A stretch of 17,606 nucleotides of DNA from CAYLLD01 sp964425135 (GTDB taxonomy: Bacteria; Pseudomonadota; Alphaproteobacteria; Rhodobacterales; Rhodobacteraceae). The DNA lies in the NCBI GenBank assembly GCA_964425135.1, contig CAYRKW010000067.1, positions 1 through 17,606 of the forward strand, written 5' to 3'. This document shows, piece after piece, positions 7,038-14,096 of this stretch; within the stretch, counting starts at the first letter, position 1; every line of letters begins with the position of its first letter. The position numbers were made by a program, and so were the translations under genes. The notes under the pieces are model-generated. The model was given only the letters and a program-made list of their open reading frames with translations, had not been told where the DNA came from and did no database searches.

Positions 7038-7122
7038 TGTGATTGCATCGAACTGCCAACGATTGCGCTTCACCACTGCGCATGCCACTAATCGCAAAAC
7101 CAAGCACGAGGGATATCACCAG

Positions 7123-7605
7123 ATGCGCTGCCCATTTTGTGGAAATGTTGATACACAAGTGAAGGACTCGCGTCCTGCCGAAGACCATGTCGCCATTCGC
7201 CGCCGCCGCTACTGCCCGTCCTGCGCAGGCCGCTTCACCACCTATGAGCGCGTGCAGCTGCGCGATCTTACAGTCGTTAAGAAAAACGGAAAACGCGAGG
7301 AATTTGATCGCGACAAGCTGGAACGCTCCATCCGCATCGCACTGCAAAAACGCCCGATTGAATCAGAGCGCGTCGATCAAATGATCTCCGGCATCGTGCG
7401 GCGTCTCGAAAGCACGGGTGATACGGACATCGCCTCCGATCAAATCGGTGCGATTGTCATGGAAACCCTCGCCCGCATCGACACGGTCGCTTATGTGCGC
7501 TTCGCATCCGTCTACAAGAACTTTCAGGAGGCGGATGATTTTGAAAGCTTCGTCGCAGAACTACGCCCGAATGTCTCCATGGGTGACGACGAAGAAGGCG
7601 CGTAG
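7123..7605 (+). CDS. nrdR: Transcriptional repressor NrdR
   Basis: The protein has 160 residues. An N-terminal zinc ribbon uses Cys3, Cys6, Cys31 and Cys34 (MRCPFCGNVD and YCPSCAGRFTTYER) and carries the family's basic RRRRY segment. An ATP-cone domain follows, about 49-139 (VVKKNGKREEFDRDKLERSI through YVRFASVYKNF). NrdR senses ATP/dATP and represses ribonucleotide reductase genes through NrdR boxes. I chose the ATG at 7123 because family members begin with M-x-C-P-F/Y-C and a GAGGG ribosome site lies about ten bases upstream; an in-frame ATG at 7039 would add 28 unrelated residues. The acidic tail (VSMGDDEEGA) is ordinary. The nrdR-ribD pairing is widespread in proteobacteria, and ribD starts only five bases after the nrdR stop, so the two are co-transcribed. 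Confidence 0.96.
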   Translation: MRCPFCGNVDTQVKDSRPAEDHVAIRRRRYCPSCAGRFTTYERVQLRDLTVVKKNGKREEFDRDKLERSIRIALQKRPIESERVDQMISGIVRRLESTGDTDIASDQIGAIVMETLARIDTVAYVRFASVYKNFQEADDFESFVAELRPNVSMGDDEEGA

Positions 7606-7610
7606 CCTCC

Positions 7611-8708
7611 ATGACCAGCATGCCGCGTGACGCTGAGTGGATGCGCGCGGCAATCGCGCTGGCGCGCAGCGGTCTGGGGCGTGTTTGGCCCAATCCAAGC
7701 GTCGGCTGCATCATCGTCAAAAACAACCGCTGCATCGCCCGCGCCCGCACTGCCGACCACGGCCGCCCGCATGCGGAAACACAAGCGCTCGCGATTGCGC
7801 GCAGCGCAGCGCGCGGCGCAACAGCTTACGTCACGCTGGAGCCATGCGCCCACACCGGAAAAACCGGCCCCTGCGCCCAAGCGCTCATAGACGCCGGGAT
7901 CGCGCGCGTCGTCATCGGCGCGACCGACCCAGACCCACGCGTCGCCGGTCGCGGTATCGCCATGCTCAAAGATGCAAATATCGCAGTAGAAACAGACGTC
8001 TGTGCAACGCAAGCCCTCGACGCCAACGCAGGGTTCATCAAACGCACCACACATGGGCTGCCCTGGCTGACCCTAAAACTCGCCGCCACCCTCGACGGCA
8101 AAATCGCCATGCAGAACGGCCAAAGCAAATGGATCACCGGCCCTTCCGCCCGCACCAACACCCATCTTGAGCGCGCCCGCCACGACGCCGTGCTCGTTGG
8201 GGTCGGAACAGTGCGCGCCGACGACCCCTCGCTCGACGTCCGCCTCCCCGGCACCGCCGCCACCCCGCTGCGCATAATCTTCGACACAAAACTGAGCACG
8301 CCGCCAGACGCAAAACTCATCAAAACCGCCCAAAAACACCCCACATGGATCGTCACAGCGGCAAAAAACATAGACCCGGGCCTCCAATCCGCAGGCGTCA
8401 AAATCATTCAGGCCACGACCCAAGGCGCCCATCTCGATTGTAAAATCGCCCTGCAAAAACTCGCCGATGAGGGCCTCACCCGCATCTATTGCGAAGGCGG
8501 CGCCACACTGGCCGCCTCCTTGATCCGCGCAGGCCTCGTCGATCAGATAAACCACTACACAGCAGGCAAACTCATCGGCGAAAATGGCCTCTCGATGATC
8601 GCCGATCTGGGCCTGACCGATCTGGCAAACGCCCCAAAATTCACCCTTATGCAAAGTCAAAAAATCGGCAACGACTACAAAACCACATGGCGCCCTGAAA
8701 GCAGCTAA
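7611..8708 (+). CDS. ribD: Bifunctional riboflavin biosynthesis deaminase/reductase RibD
   Basis: The protein has 365 residues, the usual size. The N-terminal cytidine-deaminase-like domain (about 6-145) has the zinc site His54-Ala55-Glu56 with Cys79 and Cys88 (EPCAHTGKTGPC). The C-terminal reductase domain (about 150-362) has LKLAATLDGKIA, SKWITG, RHDAVLVGVGTVRADDP and EGGATLAASLI. RibD deaminates the pyrimidine product of GTP cyclohydrolase II and then reduces its ribosyl chain using NADPH. The start at 7611 (MTSMPRD) lies five bases after the nrdR stop; an ATG at 7620 would shorten it by three residues. The rest of the riboflavin cluster (ribE-ribB-ribH) resumes 4.8 kb downstream, past three capsule genes on the other strand. 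The end of the gene is A/C-rich in the third codon position, as are neighbouring genes. Confidence 0.97.
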   Translation: MTSMPRDAEWMRAAIALARSGLGRVWPNPSVGCIIVKNNRCIARARTADHGRPHAETQALAIARSAARGATAYVTLEPCAHTGKTGPCAQALIDAGIARVVIGATDPDPRVAGRGIAMLKDANIAVETDVCATQALDANAGFIKRTTHGLPWLTLKLAATLDGKIAMQNGQSKWITGPSARTNTHLERARHDAVLVGVGTVRADDPSLDVRLPGTAATPLRIIFDTKLSTPPDAKLIKTAQKHPTWIVTAAKNIDPGLQSAGVKIIQATTQGAHLDCKIALQKLADEGLTRIYCEGGATLAASLIRAGLVDQINHYTAGKLIGENGLSMIADLGLTDLANAPKFTLMQSQKIGNDYKTTWRPESS

Positions 8709-8747
8709 CCCTCGGCACACAAACCAAATTTTCGCATTTTCCAAATA

Positions 8748-8763
8748 CTCCCCCGCGCGGGAG
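8748..8763 (-). repeat. Stem-loop with a GTATTTGGAAAATG tail, possible dispersed Rhodobacterales element
   Basis: CTCCC (8748-8752) and GGGAG (8759-8763) form a short GC stem. Read on the minus strand it is followed by GTATTTGGAAAATGCG. From memory, a GC stem joined to GGAGTATTTGGA(A)AA is common between genes in Rhodobacteraceae, especially after stop codons. I could not search for other copies, and there is no second copy in this window. It lies between the converging ribD and kpsC genes, where it could help end transcription. Confidence 0.35.
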
Positions 8764-8781
8764 CGCATCACCTAAAATCAT

Positions 8782-8801
8782 GCGTGCGCATCTGCGCACG
8801 C
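8782..8801 (-). terminator. Stem-loop downstream of kpsC
   Basis: GCGTGCGCA (8782-8790) and TGCGCACGC (8793-8801) are a perfect inverted repeat, effectively an 8-bp GC stem with a four-base loop. It lies 25 bases beyond the kpsC stop codon. On the minus strand the next bases are ATGATTTTAGG, a short T run, which fits a weak intrinsic terminator for the kps operon. On the plus strand no T run follows. Confidence 0.5.
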
Positions 8802-8826
8802 GCCGCTTGATCCCTCACGCGCCGCC

Positions 8827-10803
8827 CTACCGCCAAAAGCGCGCATACCTTGAAAATACGTCTTGCAACCGCGACATCCCCGAGCGACGCCACCCTGCCT
8901 CGCCCGCCGACAGCCGCTCAATCAACACCTCAGGCGTGCAGGCGGTCCTGCGCAAGGGGTCAAAATAGACCGGATAATCCACCAGCGCTGCATGGGCCAA
9001 CCCCTCCAGCGTCACTCCTGTCGCCTTACGACGCGCACATCGCATATGATCTTCCGTCAGCCCCCATCCCGCATAAAACGGCATTCCAACTGTCACGACA
9101 TCCCGCCCGCGCAACAGCGCCTCAAACCCGATCAGCGAAGTCATTGTCCAAACCTCATCCGCCGCCTCAATCGCCGAAACAGGATCCGTCTCGCGCAAAA
9201 CCGCATCAGCCAAAGCCTCCAGATCCGACGCACCAACCGCCCCAACCCGCAAACCCGCCTCTACATCCGGGTGTGGTTTATAGGCGATAAACCCGTCCGG
9301 CCTAGCCGCCCTTGCCGCTTTGAGCAGTCCTAGGTTGGTCGAAATATCGCCGGTCGCGAACCGCACCGACGCATCATCTTCGACCTGCCCCGCAACCAAA
9401 ATCACCGGCTTTTCCGTCTGAGGTTGCCAGCGCGTTGCATCAAGATTGTACTTGCTCGTCCGGCTTTCAACAATTTGCGCAATCAACCCCCGCGCGCGCC
9501 TTATGCAAACGTCTGGAAGATCAACCGAAGCCGCGATCAACCGCTCCAGATCACTCGGCGCACGCGCATCAAAATACAAACCAGATCGATCCACACACAG
9601 CGATAGCGCCGGAACCAGTTGCGCGCCCAGCCCCTCCGAGCGGATAAACCCATCCTCAACCCGCATCACATCGTCTGACAGCTCACCAACGCCCCAGCGC
9701 AAGATCGGCGCGCCATCGCGCACAGCTTTGGTCTGCGCCTCGCCACTTGAAGACGCAAACGACCGCACCCCCAGAAACTTTCGCATATGCGCCCGTTTCC
9801 AGCGCCGTATCCCAAGACCCACTGGCCGCGTCGATGCAACCCGCGCCACCGCGCGTTCTGCCTGCAAGCAAAACGCGACCGTTTCAAAATCGCACAGCGC
9901 ATCACGCTTAGCATCATACCAAACCGGATACTCCAGCACCGCACGATGAAACAGAGTCTGCACATCAAGCCGCGCTGCCCGCCGTGGCAGATCGATCCGG
10001 TCTTCGCTAAGACCCCACCCCGCGTAGAACGGCGCACCAAACACATGCGGGCGATGCCCGGCCAGAATAGCCTCAAATCCCACTTGCGATGTGACGCAAT
10101 AGACCGAACAGGCGCGTTCCAGAATATCCCAAACGTCGAACCCATCGGCCAACGACGTCACCCCCTTTGGCAGAGGCCCTTGAAAATGCCCGGCACCTGC
10201 GCGCGGATGTCGTTTGATGCAGATCGGCGTTTGAGGATGATCGGCGCGCGCTGTCTCCAGCATCTGCACAAAGCTGTCGCGCGACGCCAGCCCATTGGCA
10301 ATCGAGGCATCGCCTTCGACTTGATCGACCACCAGCACAAATCCCGCTGGCGGCAACTCACACGCGTCCCGAAAGGTATCATTGTATTTCGACAATTTCA
10401 GATGTGCGATCAGCGAAATCAAATCCTGCGCGCGCGCATACTCCGCCTCCGATAGCTCAGGTCCGGCATTCAGCAAATCTTCGAGATCAGAAGGCGCGGA
10501 AGCATCGAAATGCGGGCGCTGATGATCAATCAGCAATCCATGCGGCGCATCTGCCCCGCAGGCTCCAACGCTTCGATAAAACGGATCCTCGATGTGCAAG
10601 AGCGGCACATCACGCCGCGCCGCCGCCGCCCGTCCGCGCTTTGCAACCGGCCGATCTCCCCAAACCGCGATCGCATCCAGATCACGCGTCAGCGGACCTG
10701 GAACAATGCTCCATCCCGCCAGCTCCAGAATACGGCGTGTTGTTTTCTGCCGAAAAAAACCCAGCGAATACGCACCGAGCCGCCGCTCCTGCGGCGCCTT
10801 CAT
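8827..10803 (-). CDS. kpsC: Capsule polysaccharide Kdo transferase KpsC (two-module)
   Basis: The protein has 658 residues built from two homologous modules, as in KpsC. Paired motifs are QVEGDAS (about 161-167) and QVEDDAS (473-479), KRHPRAG (197) and KPHPDVE (509), TSQVGFEA (238) and TSLIGFEA (555), and PFYAGWGLSED (258) and PFYAGWGLTED (575). FDA-APSDLE occurs in both halves as well. KpsC adds beta-linked Kdo residues, alternating linkages between modules, to the lipid-linked Kdo first placed by KpsS. This builds the poly-Kdo linker of ABC-exported capsules on the cytoplasmic face of the inner membrane. The start is the ATG at 10803, which overlaps the stop of the export lipoprotein gene (TGATG), so translation is coupled; a TTG one codon upstream is less likely. 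It is the third gene of a kpsS-exporter-kpsC operon and converges on ribD. Confidence 0.93.
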   Translation of the reverse strand: MKAPQERRLGAYSLGFFRQKTTRRILELAGWSIVPGPLTRDLDAIAVWGDRPVAKRGRAAAARRDVPLLHIEDPFYRSVGACGADAPHGLLIDHQRPHFDASAPSDLEDLLNAGPELSEAEYARAQDLISLIAHLKLSKYNDTFRDACELPPAGFVLVVDQVEGDASIANGLASRDSFVQMLETARADHPQTPICIKRHPRAGAGHFQGPLPKGVTSLADGFDVWDILERACSVYCVTSQVGFEAILAGHRPHVFGAPFYAGWGLSEDRIDLPRRAARLDVQTLFHRAVLEYPVWYDAKRDALCDFETVAFCLQAERAVARVASTRPVGLGIRRWKRAHMRKFLGVRSFASSSGEAQTKAVRDGAPILRWGVGELSDDVMRVEDGFIRSEGLGAQLVPALSLCVDRSGLYFDARAPSDLERLIAASVDLPDVCIRRARGLIAQIVESRTSKYNLDATRWQPQTEKPVILVAGQVEDDASVRFATGDISTNLGLLKAARAARPDGFIAYKPHPDVEAGLRVGAVGASDLEALADAVLRETDPVSAIEAADEVWTMTSLIGFEALLRGRDVVTVGMPFYAGWGLTEDHMRCARRKATGVTLEGLAHAALVDYPVYFDPLRRTACTPEVLIERLSAGEAGWRRSGMSRLQDVFSRYARFWR

Positions 10804-11948
10804 CAATTGGTAAAGGCCGTCGATGTCGCGCCGACTGAGCCTGCGAAATTGACCGAGCCAAGCGTTGCCGCCATGATTTTCTGCCAGCTCACAAACGGCG
10901 CTTCGGTCGTATAGATCGTGTCGCCATCGCGAATATTGAAATCCCGCGCAATGAACATGCCGTTCGGTTTGGTCAGATCAATCACATAAGCCATGCGCTG
11001 CTGCGCTTGCAGATCACTCCGGCCCAACACGCGATTGGCGATGTAATTGGGCTCGTTGCGGAAAATAAAAATGCCCTTGGGATCGGCCAAATTGGCGTTC
11101 AGCCCGCCGACCTGTGCAATCGCTTCGAGCACCGACAAATTCCGGCGCGAGAAATTGACCTGCGCCTGCCCGCCTGTTGCACCCAGCGCTGTGTATGAGC
11201 GGCGATCTTCTTCGACAATGATCTTGTCGCCCGCACGCAGCGCCACATCAGCCATGGTGTTGTCATAGAGGTCCTGCAACCAGATCGTCCCGACCTTGCC
11301 GCTGCGCAAAATACGCACCTGCGCCACATCCGGCTCAATGATCACACCGCCCGCCTTAGCCAGCATCGGCGCAAGGCGACGGGTTGAGGCCTCAATCGGA
11401 TAGACGCCCTGCAAACCCACACCGCCGATGATCGACACCGTCGCGCCATCACCCGCAAGCCGACGCACTTCAACCTGAGGATCGGGGGTCTGGTCTTGAA
11501 GATTATTCGTGATCAGACGGCGCAGTTGCTCGGGCGTTTTACCCCGCGCCAGCAGTCGTCCAGCGTAAGGAATGAAGATCAGCCCTTCCTGATCGACCTG
11601 AACTTCCTGTAGTAGCGTCACCTTCTGACCGACACTCGCCAAAAGGCCGTTGTCGATATTTTCCCAAACCGTCACGCTCAGCACGTCCCCGCGTGAGATA
11701 ATATCCGCACGCTGCGCACCAGCGTTCAAAAAGTCACTGCCAAAGCCAAGCGACTGGATCGAGCGCGCTGCCGCGACAACTGTGTCACTCACCTCGACAA
11801 TATGAACATCATTCGGGCCGTTATTCGCACCGGCCAAAATCTCACCTCGGCTCGGTCCCGAACGCGGCAAGGCACATGCCGCCAGCACGCTAATCCCCAA
11901 AAGGAACACAAGACCGTTCCGCATAAAAGCGCCTGTATTCAAATTCAT
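10803..11948 (-). CDS. Outer-membrane polysaccharide export lipoprotein (Wza/KpsD family)
   Basis: The protein has 381 residues from the ATG at 11948. It begins with a lipoprotein signal ending in the lipobox VLAAC (Cys25). A polysaccharide export (PES) domain follows, with RGDVLSVTVWENIDNG, VDQEGLIFIPYAGRLLARGKTPEQL and TPDPQVEVRR. Two SLBB-like regions come next (around VSIIGGVGLQGVYPI and RNLSVLEAIAQVGGLNANLADPKGI). Such proteins form the outer-membrane channel through which capsule or exopolysaccharide leaves the cell. An ATG at 11924 gives MRNGLVFLLGISVLAAC, an equally good lipoprotein signal; the in-frame starts at 11966 and the TTG at 11987 lack a ribosome site. It sits between kpsS and kpsC, and its stop overlaps the kpsC start. 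No inner-membrane co-polymerase (KpsE/Wzc) or ABC transporter gene accompanies it here. Confidence 0.9.
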   Translation of the reverse strand: MNLNTGAFMRNGLVFLLGISVLAACALPRSGPSRGEILAGANNGPNDVHIVEVSDTVVAAARSIQSLGFGSDFLNAGAQRADIISRGDVLSVTVWENIDNGLLASVGQKVTLLQEVQVDQEGLIFIPYAGRLLARGKTPEQLRRLITNNLQDQTPDPQVEVRRLAGDGATVSIIGGVGLQGVYPIEASTRRLAPMLAKAGGVIIEPDVAQVRILRSGKVGTIWLQDLYDNTMADVALRAGDKIIVEEDRRSYTALGATGGQAQVNFSRRNLSVLEAIAQVGGLNANLADPKGIFIFRNEPNYIANRVLGRSDLQAQQRMAYVIDLTKPNGMFIARDFNIRDGDTIYTTEAPFVSWQKIMAATLGSVNFAGSVGATSTAFTN

Positions 11949-11999
11949 GTGCTGTCCATTGCTCATCAAAGCCAGATTTACCGGCAATTTTTTGCAGTA

Positions 12000-12027
12000 T
12001 TGACGACCAATAGCTATGCGACGTCAA
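12000..12027. promoter_or_regulatory. 28-base interrupted palindrome between kpsS and the export lipoprotein gene
   Basis: The sequence is TTGACG-N4-ATAGCTAT-N4-CGTCAA, with the outer arms and the inner octamer sharing the same centre (between 12013 and 12014). Of 28 positions, 22 are symmetric. It begins four bases downstream of the kpsS stop codon and lies about 50 bases upstream of the export lipoprotein start. No T run follows on the minus strand (an A run does), so a protein-binding operator is more likely than a terminator. The TTGACG arm could double as a -35 element for an internal promoter. The binding protein is unknown. Confidence 0.45.
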
Positions 12028-12030
12028 GTT

Positions 12031-13347
12031 TCAAACGCATACAACCATGGGCTTAGTTGCGCAATTGCGACGCAAGCTCTGATCGGTATGATAGGGATCG
12101 CGCGCGCTCAGCATCTTATCAAGGACCCCGCGAACGGCAATCTTGCGGGCAGGTTTGGTGTAAAACCCGCCCCGGATTTGCGATGTATCGAGAAGAAACC
12201 GTCGATACGCGCGATAGGTTTCCAGGTCAGGTTTCTGCGGTTCTCTTAGAAAGGCCGACAGGCTTTGCGGCGAGACAAATTCTGGCCGGTCATAAACACT
12301 CGTCCCGAATACTTTAAGCGGCAAACCGCGATAAAGCACCTGTTGCCCGGCGGTGGAATTGATCGTCAGCGCCGCCTTCGCGCTATCAAGCAGCGCACCC
12401 AGCTTACCGCCCGTCAGGAAATCCACGCGATCCGATACGCCGCAAGCCGCCGCCTGCTCGGAAATAAAAGCCTGAACCGGCATCCGCCCGTCCTCCAGCG
12501 GATGCGCTTTAAAAACCAGCCGGTAATGCGCAGGAGCCGCCGCTGCGAAACTCTTGATCACATCGGCAATCACGCTTTCAGGCGAGCGCCCCTTGGCGTG
12601 GTGCCGGATCGAGGCATCATGCGCCAGTTGCAGCAGAAAAACAAAATACGGCATGCCGCCCTGCTTCAGCCGCCGCGTTCTGCGCCACCGATCCATCGCG
12701 CGTGCAGGGATCAGCGCCAACCGTTTGCAGTGCAGCAACCACTCGCGCCATACCGATTGCGCGCGATGGGTTTTGAAGTGCGGATATCGTTGGTTCAGGA
12801 AAAGGATGAACCCGTGATAAATGCACCCGTACCACGTATGATGCCACAGCGCGCCCCAGTGTCCGGGCGCAGCGGCCGTTTCATGGGCAGGACCCGCGCG
12901 CGCCAGGATCGTCTCCAGCGACAGGCCCATCAAAACCGAGTGCCCGTTTGACCCATCCCGCTCATAGGTGATCCAATAGGGGCGAATATACCCTTCTTCA
13001 AAGCAGTGAACCCGCAGACCTGCCGCCTGCGCCACCGCCTTGGCCTGCTCATGGTGCGGCTTGGTATCGCCGTAGAGAACCAGATCGGAGACCCCGTACT
13101 CTTCAATAAACGCACTCAGATAATCCGCAAAAGCCGCCATCGGCGCGGTATAGCCGGTGTAGTCCGCTGCATGCGACCAGTAATGCGCATCCCCTGCGTT
13201 AAACCCGATATGCAGCGCCCCATGTCCAGCAGCGCGCAGCGCCTTTGCCAAATCATCAAAAAACGGCCCATGCGGGCCTTGCAAAAACAAAAAGACACGC
13301 CGCGCCTGCGCGCGCGCTCCCGAAGTATGTGCAAAACCGCCATCCAT
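12031..13347 (-). CDS. kpsS: Capsule polysaccharide Kdo transferase KpsS
   Basis: The protein has 438 residues and the KpsS signatures: LQGPHGPFF (22-30), LVLYGDTKPHH (around 90-99), FEEGYIRPYW (116-125), KAHPLEDG (280-287), and INSTAGQQVLYRGLPLKVFG (329-348). KpsS adds the first Kdo to lyso-phosphatidylglycerol at the cytoplasmic membrane, starting the lipid anchor that KpsC extends and the KpsMT exporter transports. I chose the ATG at 13347 because an AGAGGT ribosome site lies just upstream, although closer than usual; a GTG at 13359 would add MRGA but has no ribosome site. The gene is the first of the kpsS-exporter-kpsC operon and is divergent from ribE. An 82-base gap with a strong palindrome separates it from the next gene. 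Confidence 0.92.
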   Translation of the reverse strand: MDGGFAHTSGARAQARRVFLFLQGPHGPFFDDLAKALRAAGHGALHIGFNAGDAHYWSHAADYTGYTAPMAAFADYLSAFIEEYGVSDLVLYGDTKPHHEQAKAVAQAAGLRVHCFEEGYIRPYWITYERDGSNGHSVLMGLSLETILARAGPAHETAAAPGHWGALWHHTWYGCIYHGFILFLNQRYPHFKTHRAQSVWREWLLHCKRLALIPARAMDRWRRTRRLKQGGMPYFVFLLQLAHDASIRHHAKGRSPESVIADVIKSFAAAAPAHYRLVFKAHPLEDGRMPVQAFISEQAAACGVSDRVDFLTGGKLGALLDSAKAALTINSTAGQQVLYRGLPLKVFGTSVYDRPEFVSPQSLSAFLREPQKPDLETYRAYRRFLLDTSQIRGGFYTKPARKIAVRGVLDKMLSARDPYHTDQSLRRNCATKPMVVCV

Positions 13348-13367
13348 AGCACCTCTCACTAGCCAGC

Positions 13368-13411
13368 GATTTGGTGAATTTCCAGTTAAAGCGCGTTACC
13401 AACACCAAATC
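13368..13411. promoter_or_regulatory. 9-bp perfect inverted repeat between kpsS and ribE
   Basis: GATTTGGTG (13368-13376) and CACCAAATC (13403-13411) are perfect inverted copies separated by 26 bases. They lie in the 131-base gap between the divergent kpsS and ribE genes, with the nearer arm only about 20 bases upstream of the kpsS ATG. The pair could be two half-sites of an operator, or a stem-loop in the kpsS leader RNA. No riboflavin (RFN) riboswitch core is seen here. Confidence 0.4.
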
Positions 13412-13478
13412 CCCCTTTCATCGCTTGTCGCATCCCCAAAAGAGGTCTACGAAAGGCCGCGCGAAGAGATGAGACAAT

Positions 13479-14084
13479 ATGTTCACCGGAATAATCACAG
13501 ATATCGGACAGGTGCGAAGCGTCGAAGAGCGCGGCGATACCCGTGCGCGCATCAAGACCGCTTTCGATCCTGCCAGCATCGATATCGGCGCATCGATTGC
13601 CTGCAATGGCTGCTGCCTGACAGTGGTGGATCGCGGCGCAGGTGCTGATGGCGCTTGGTTTGATGTGGATTATTCTGCGGAAACCCGCTCCAAAACCAAT
13701 CTGGGCACGTGGTCGGAAGGCAGCCGCGTCAATCTCGAACGCTCCTTGAAAATCGGGGATGAGCTCGGTGGGCATCTCGTCTCAGGCCACGTCGATGGCA
13801 CAGCTGAGATTATCAACAGCCAAGCCTCCGGCGATAGCACCGTGCTGACCTTCGATGCGCCGCGTGATCTGGCGCGGTTTGTCGCCCCCAAAGGCTCGGT
13901 CGCACTCAACGGCACGTCGCTCACGGTCAACGACGTTGAGGACACGCAGTTTTCCATCAATCTGATCCCGCATACACAATCGGTCACCACATGGGGCGAA
14001 GCGCAGGTAGGGGATAAGGTCAATCTGGAAATCGACACGCTCGCACGTTATGTCGCGCGCCTGTCGCAATTTCCTGCGCGCTAG
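13479..14084 (+). CDS. ribE: Riboflavin synthase, alpha subunit
   Basis: The protein has 201 residues, the normal size, starting with the invariant MFTGII. It has two homologous lumazine-binding barrels: ACNGCCLTVV (41-50) in the first and ALNGTSLTVN (142-151) in the second, with GGHLVSGHVDG (97-107) between them and NLIPHTQSVT (161-170) near the end. The enzyme dismutates two 6,7-dimethyl-8-ribityllumazine molecules to riboflavin and the pyrimidine precursor. In E. coli naming this is ribC. The ATG at 13479 follows a purine-rich GAAGAGATGAGA ribosome region. It leads the ribE-ribB-ribH-nusB operon and is divergent from kpsS. The cytoplasmic product works with RibH, whose product it consumes. 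Confidence 0.96.
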   Translation: MFTGIITDIGQVRSVEERGDTRARIKTAFDPASIDIGASIACNGCCLTVVDRGAGADGAWFDVDYSAETRSKTNLGTWSEGSRVNLERSLKIGDELGGHLVSGHVDGTAEIINSQASGDSTVLTFDAPRDLARFVAPKGSVALNGTSLTVNDVEDTQFSINLIPHTQSVTTWGEAQVGDKVNLEIDTLARYVARLSQFPAR

Positions 14085-14096
14085 GACATACGTTAC

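Noticed and set aside
6966..7103. Longer N-terminus for the EamA transporter (start at 7103)
   Set aside because: The extra 46 residues are polar and atypical, fall in the divergent promoter region and overlap the leader of nrdR. The ATG at 6965 gives the usual family length.
12265..12951. 228-residue plus-strand open frame opposite kpsS
   Set aside because: It has a basic, Gln/Arg-rich shadow composition and no domain, and it lies entirely inside a well-supported kpsS.
13360..13478. FMN (RFN) riboswitch in front of ribE
   Set aside because: I looked for the conserved RFN core upstream of ribE and in the short gap before ribB. I found neither the core strings nor a multi-stem layout, only the simple 9-bp inverted repeat.
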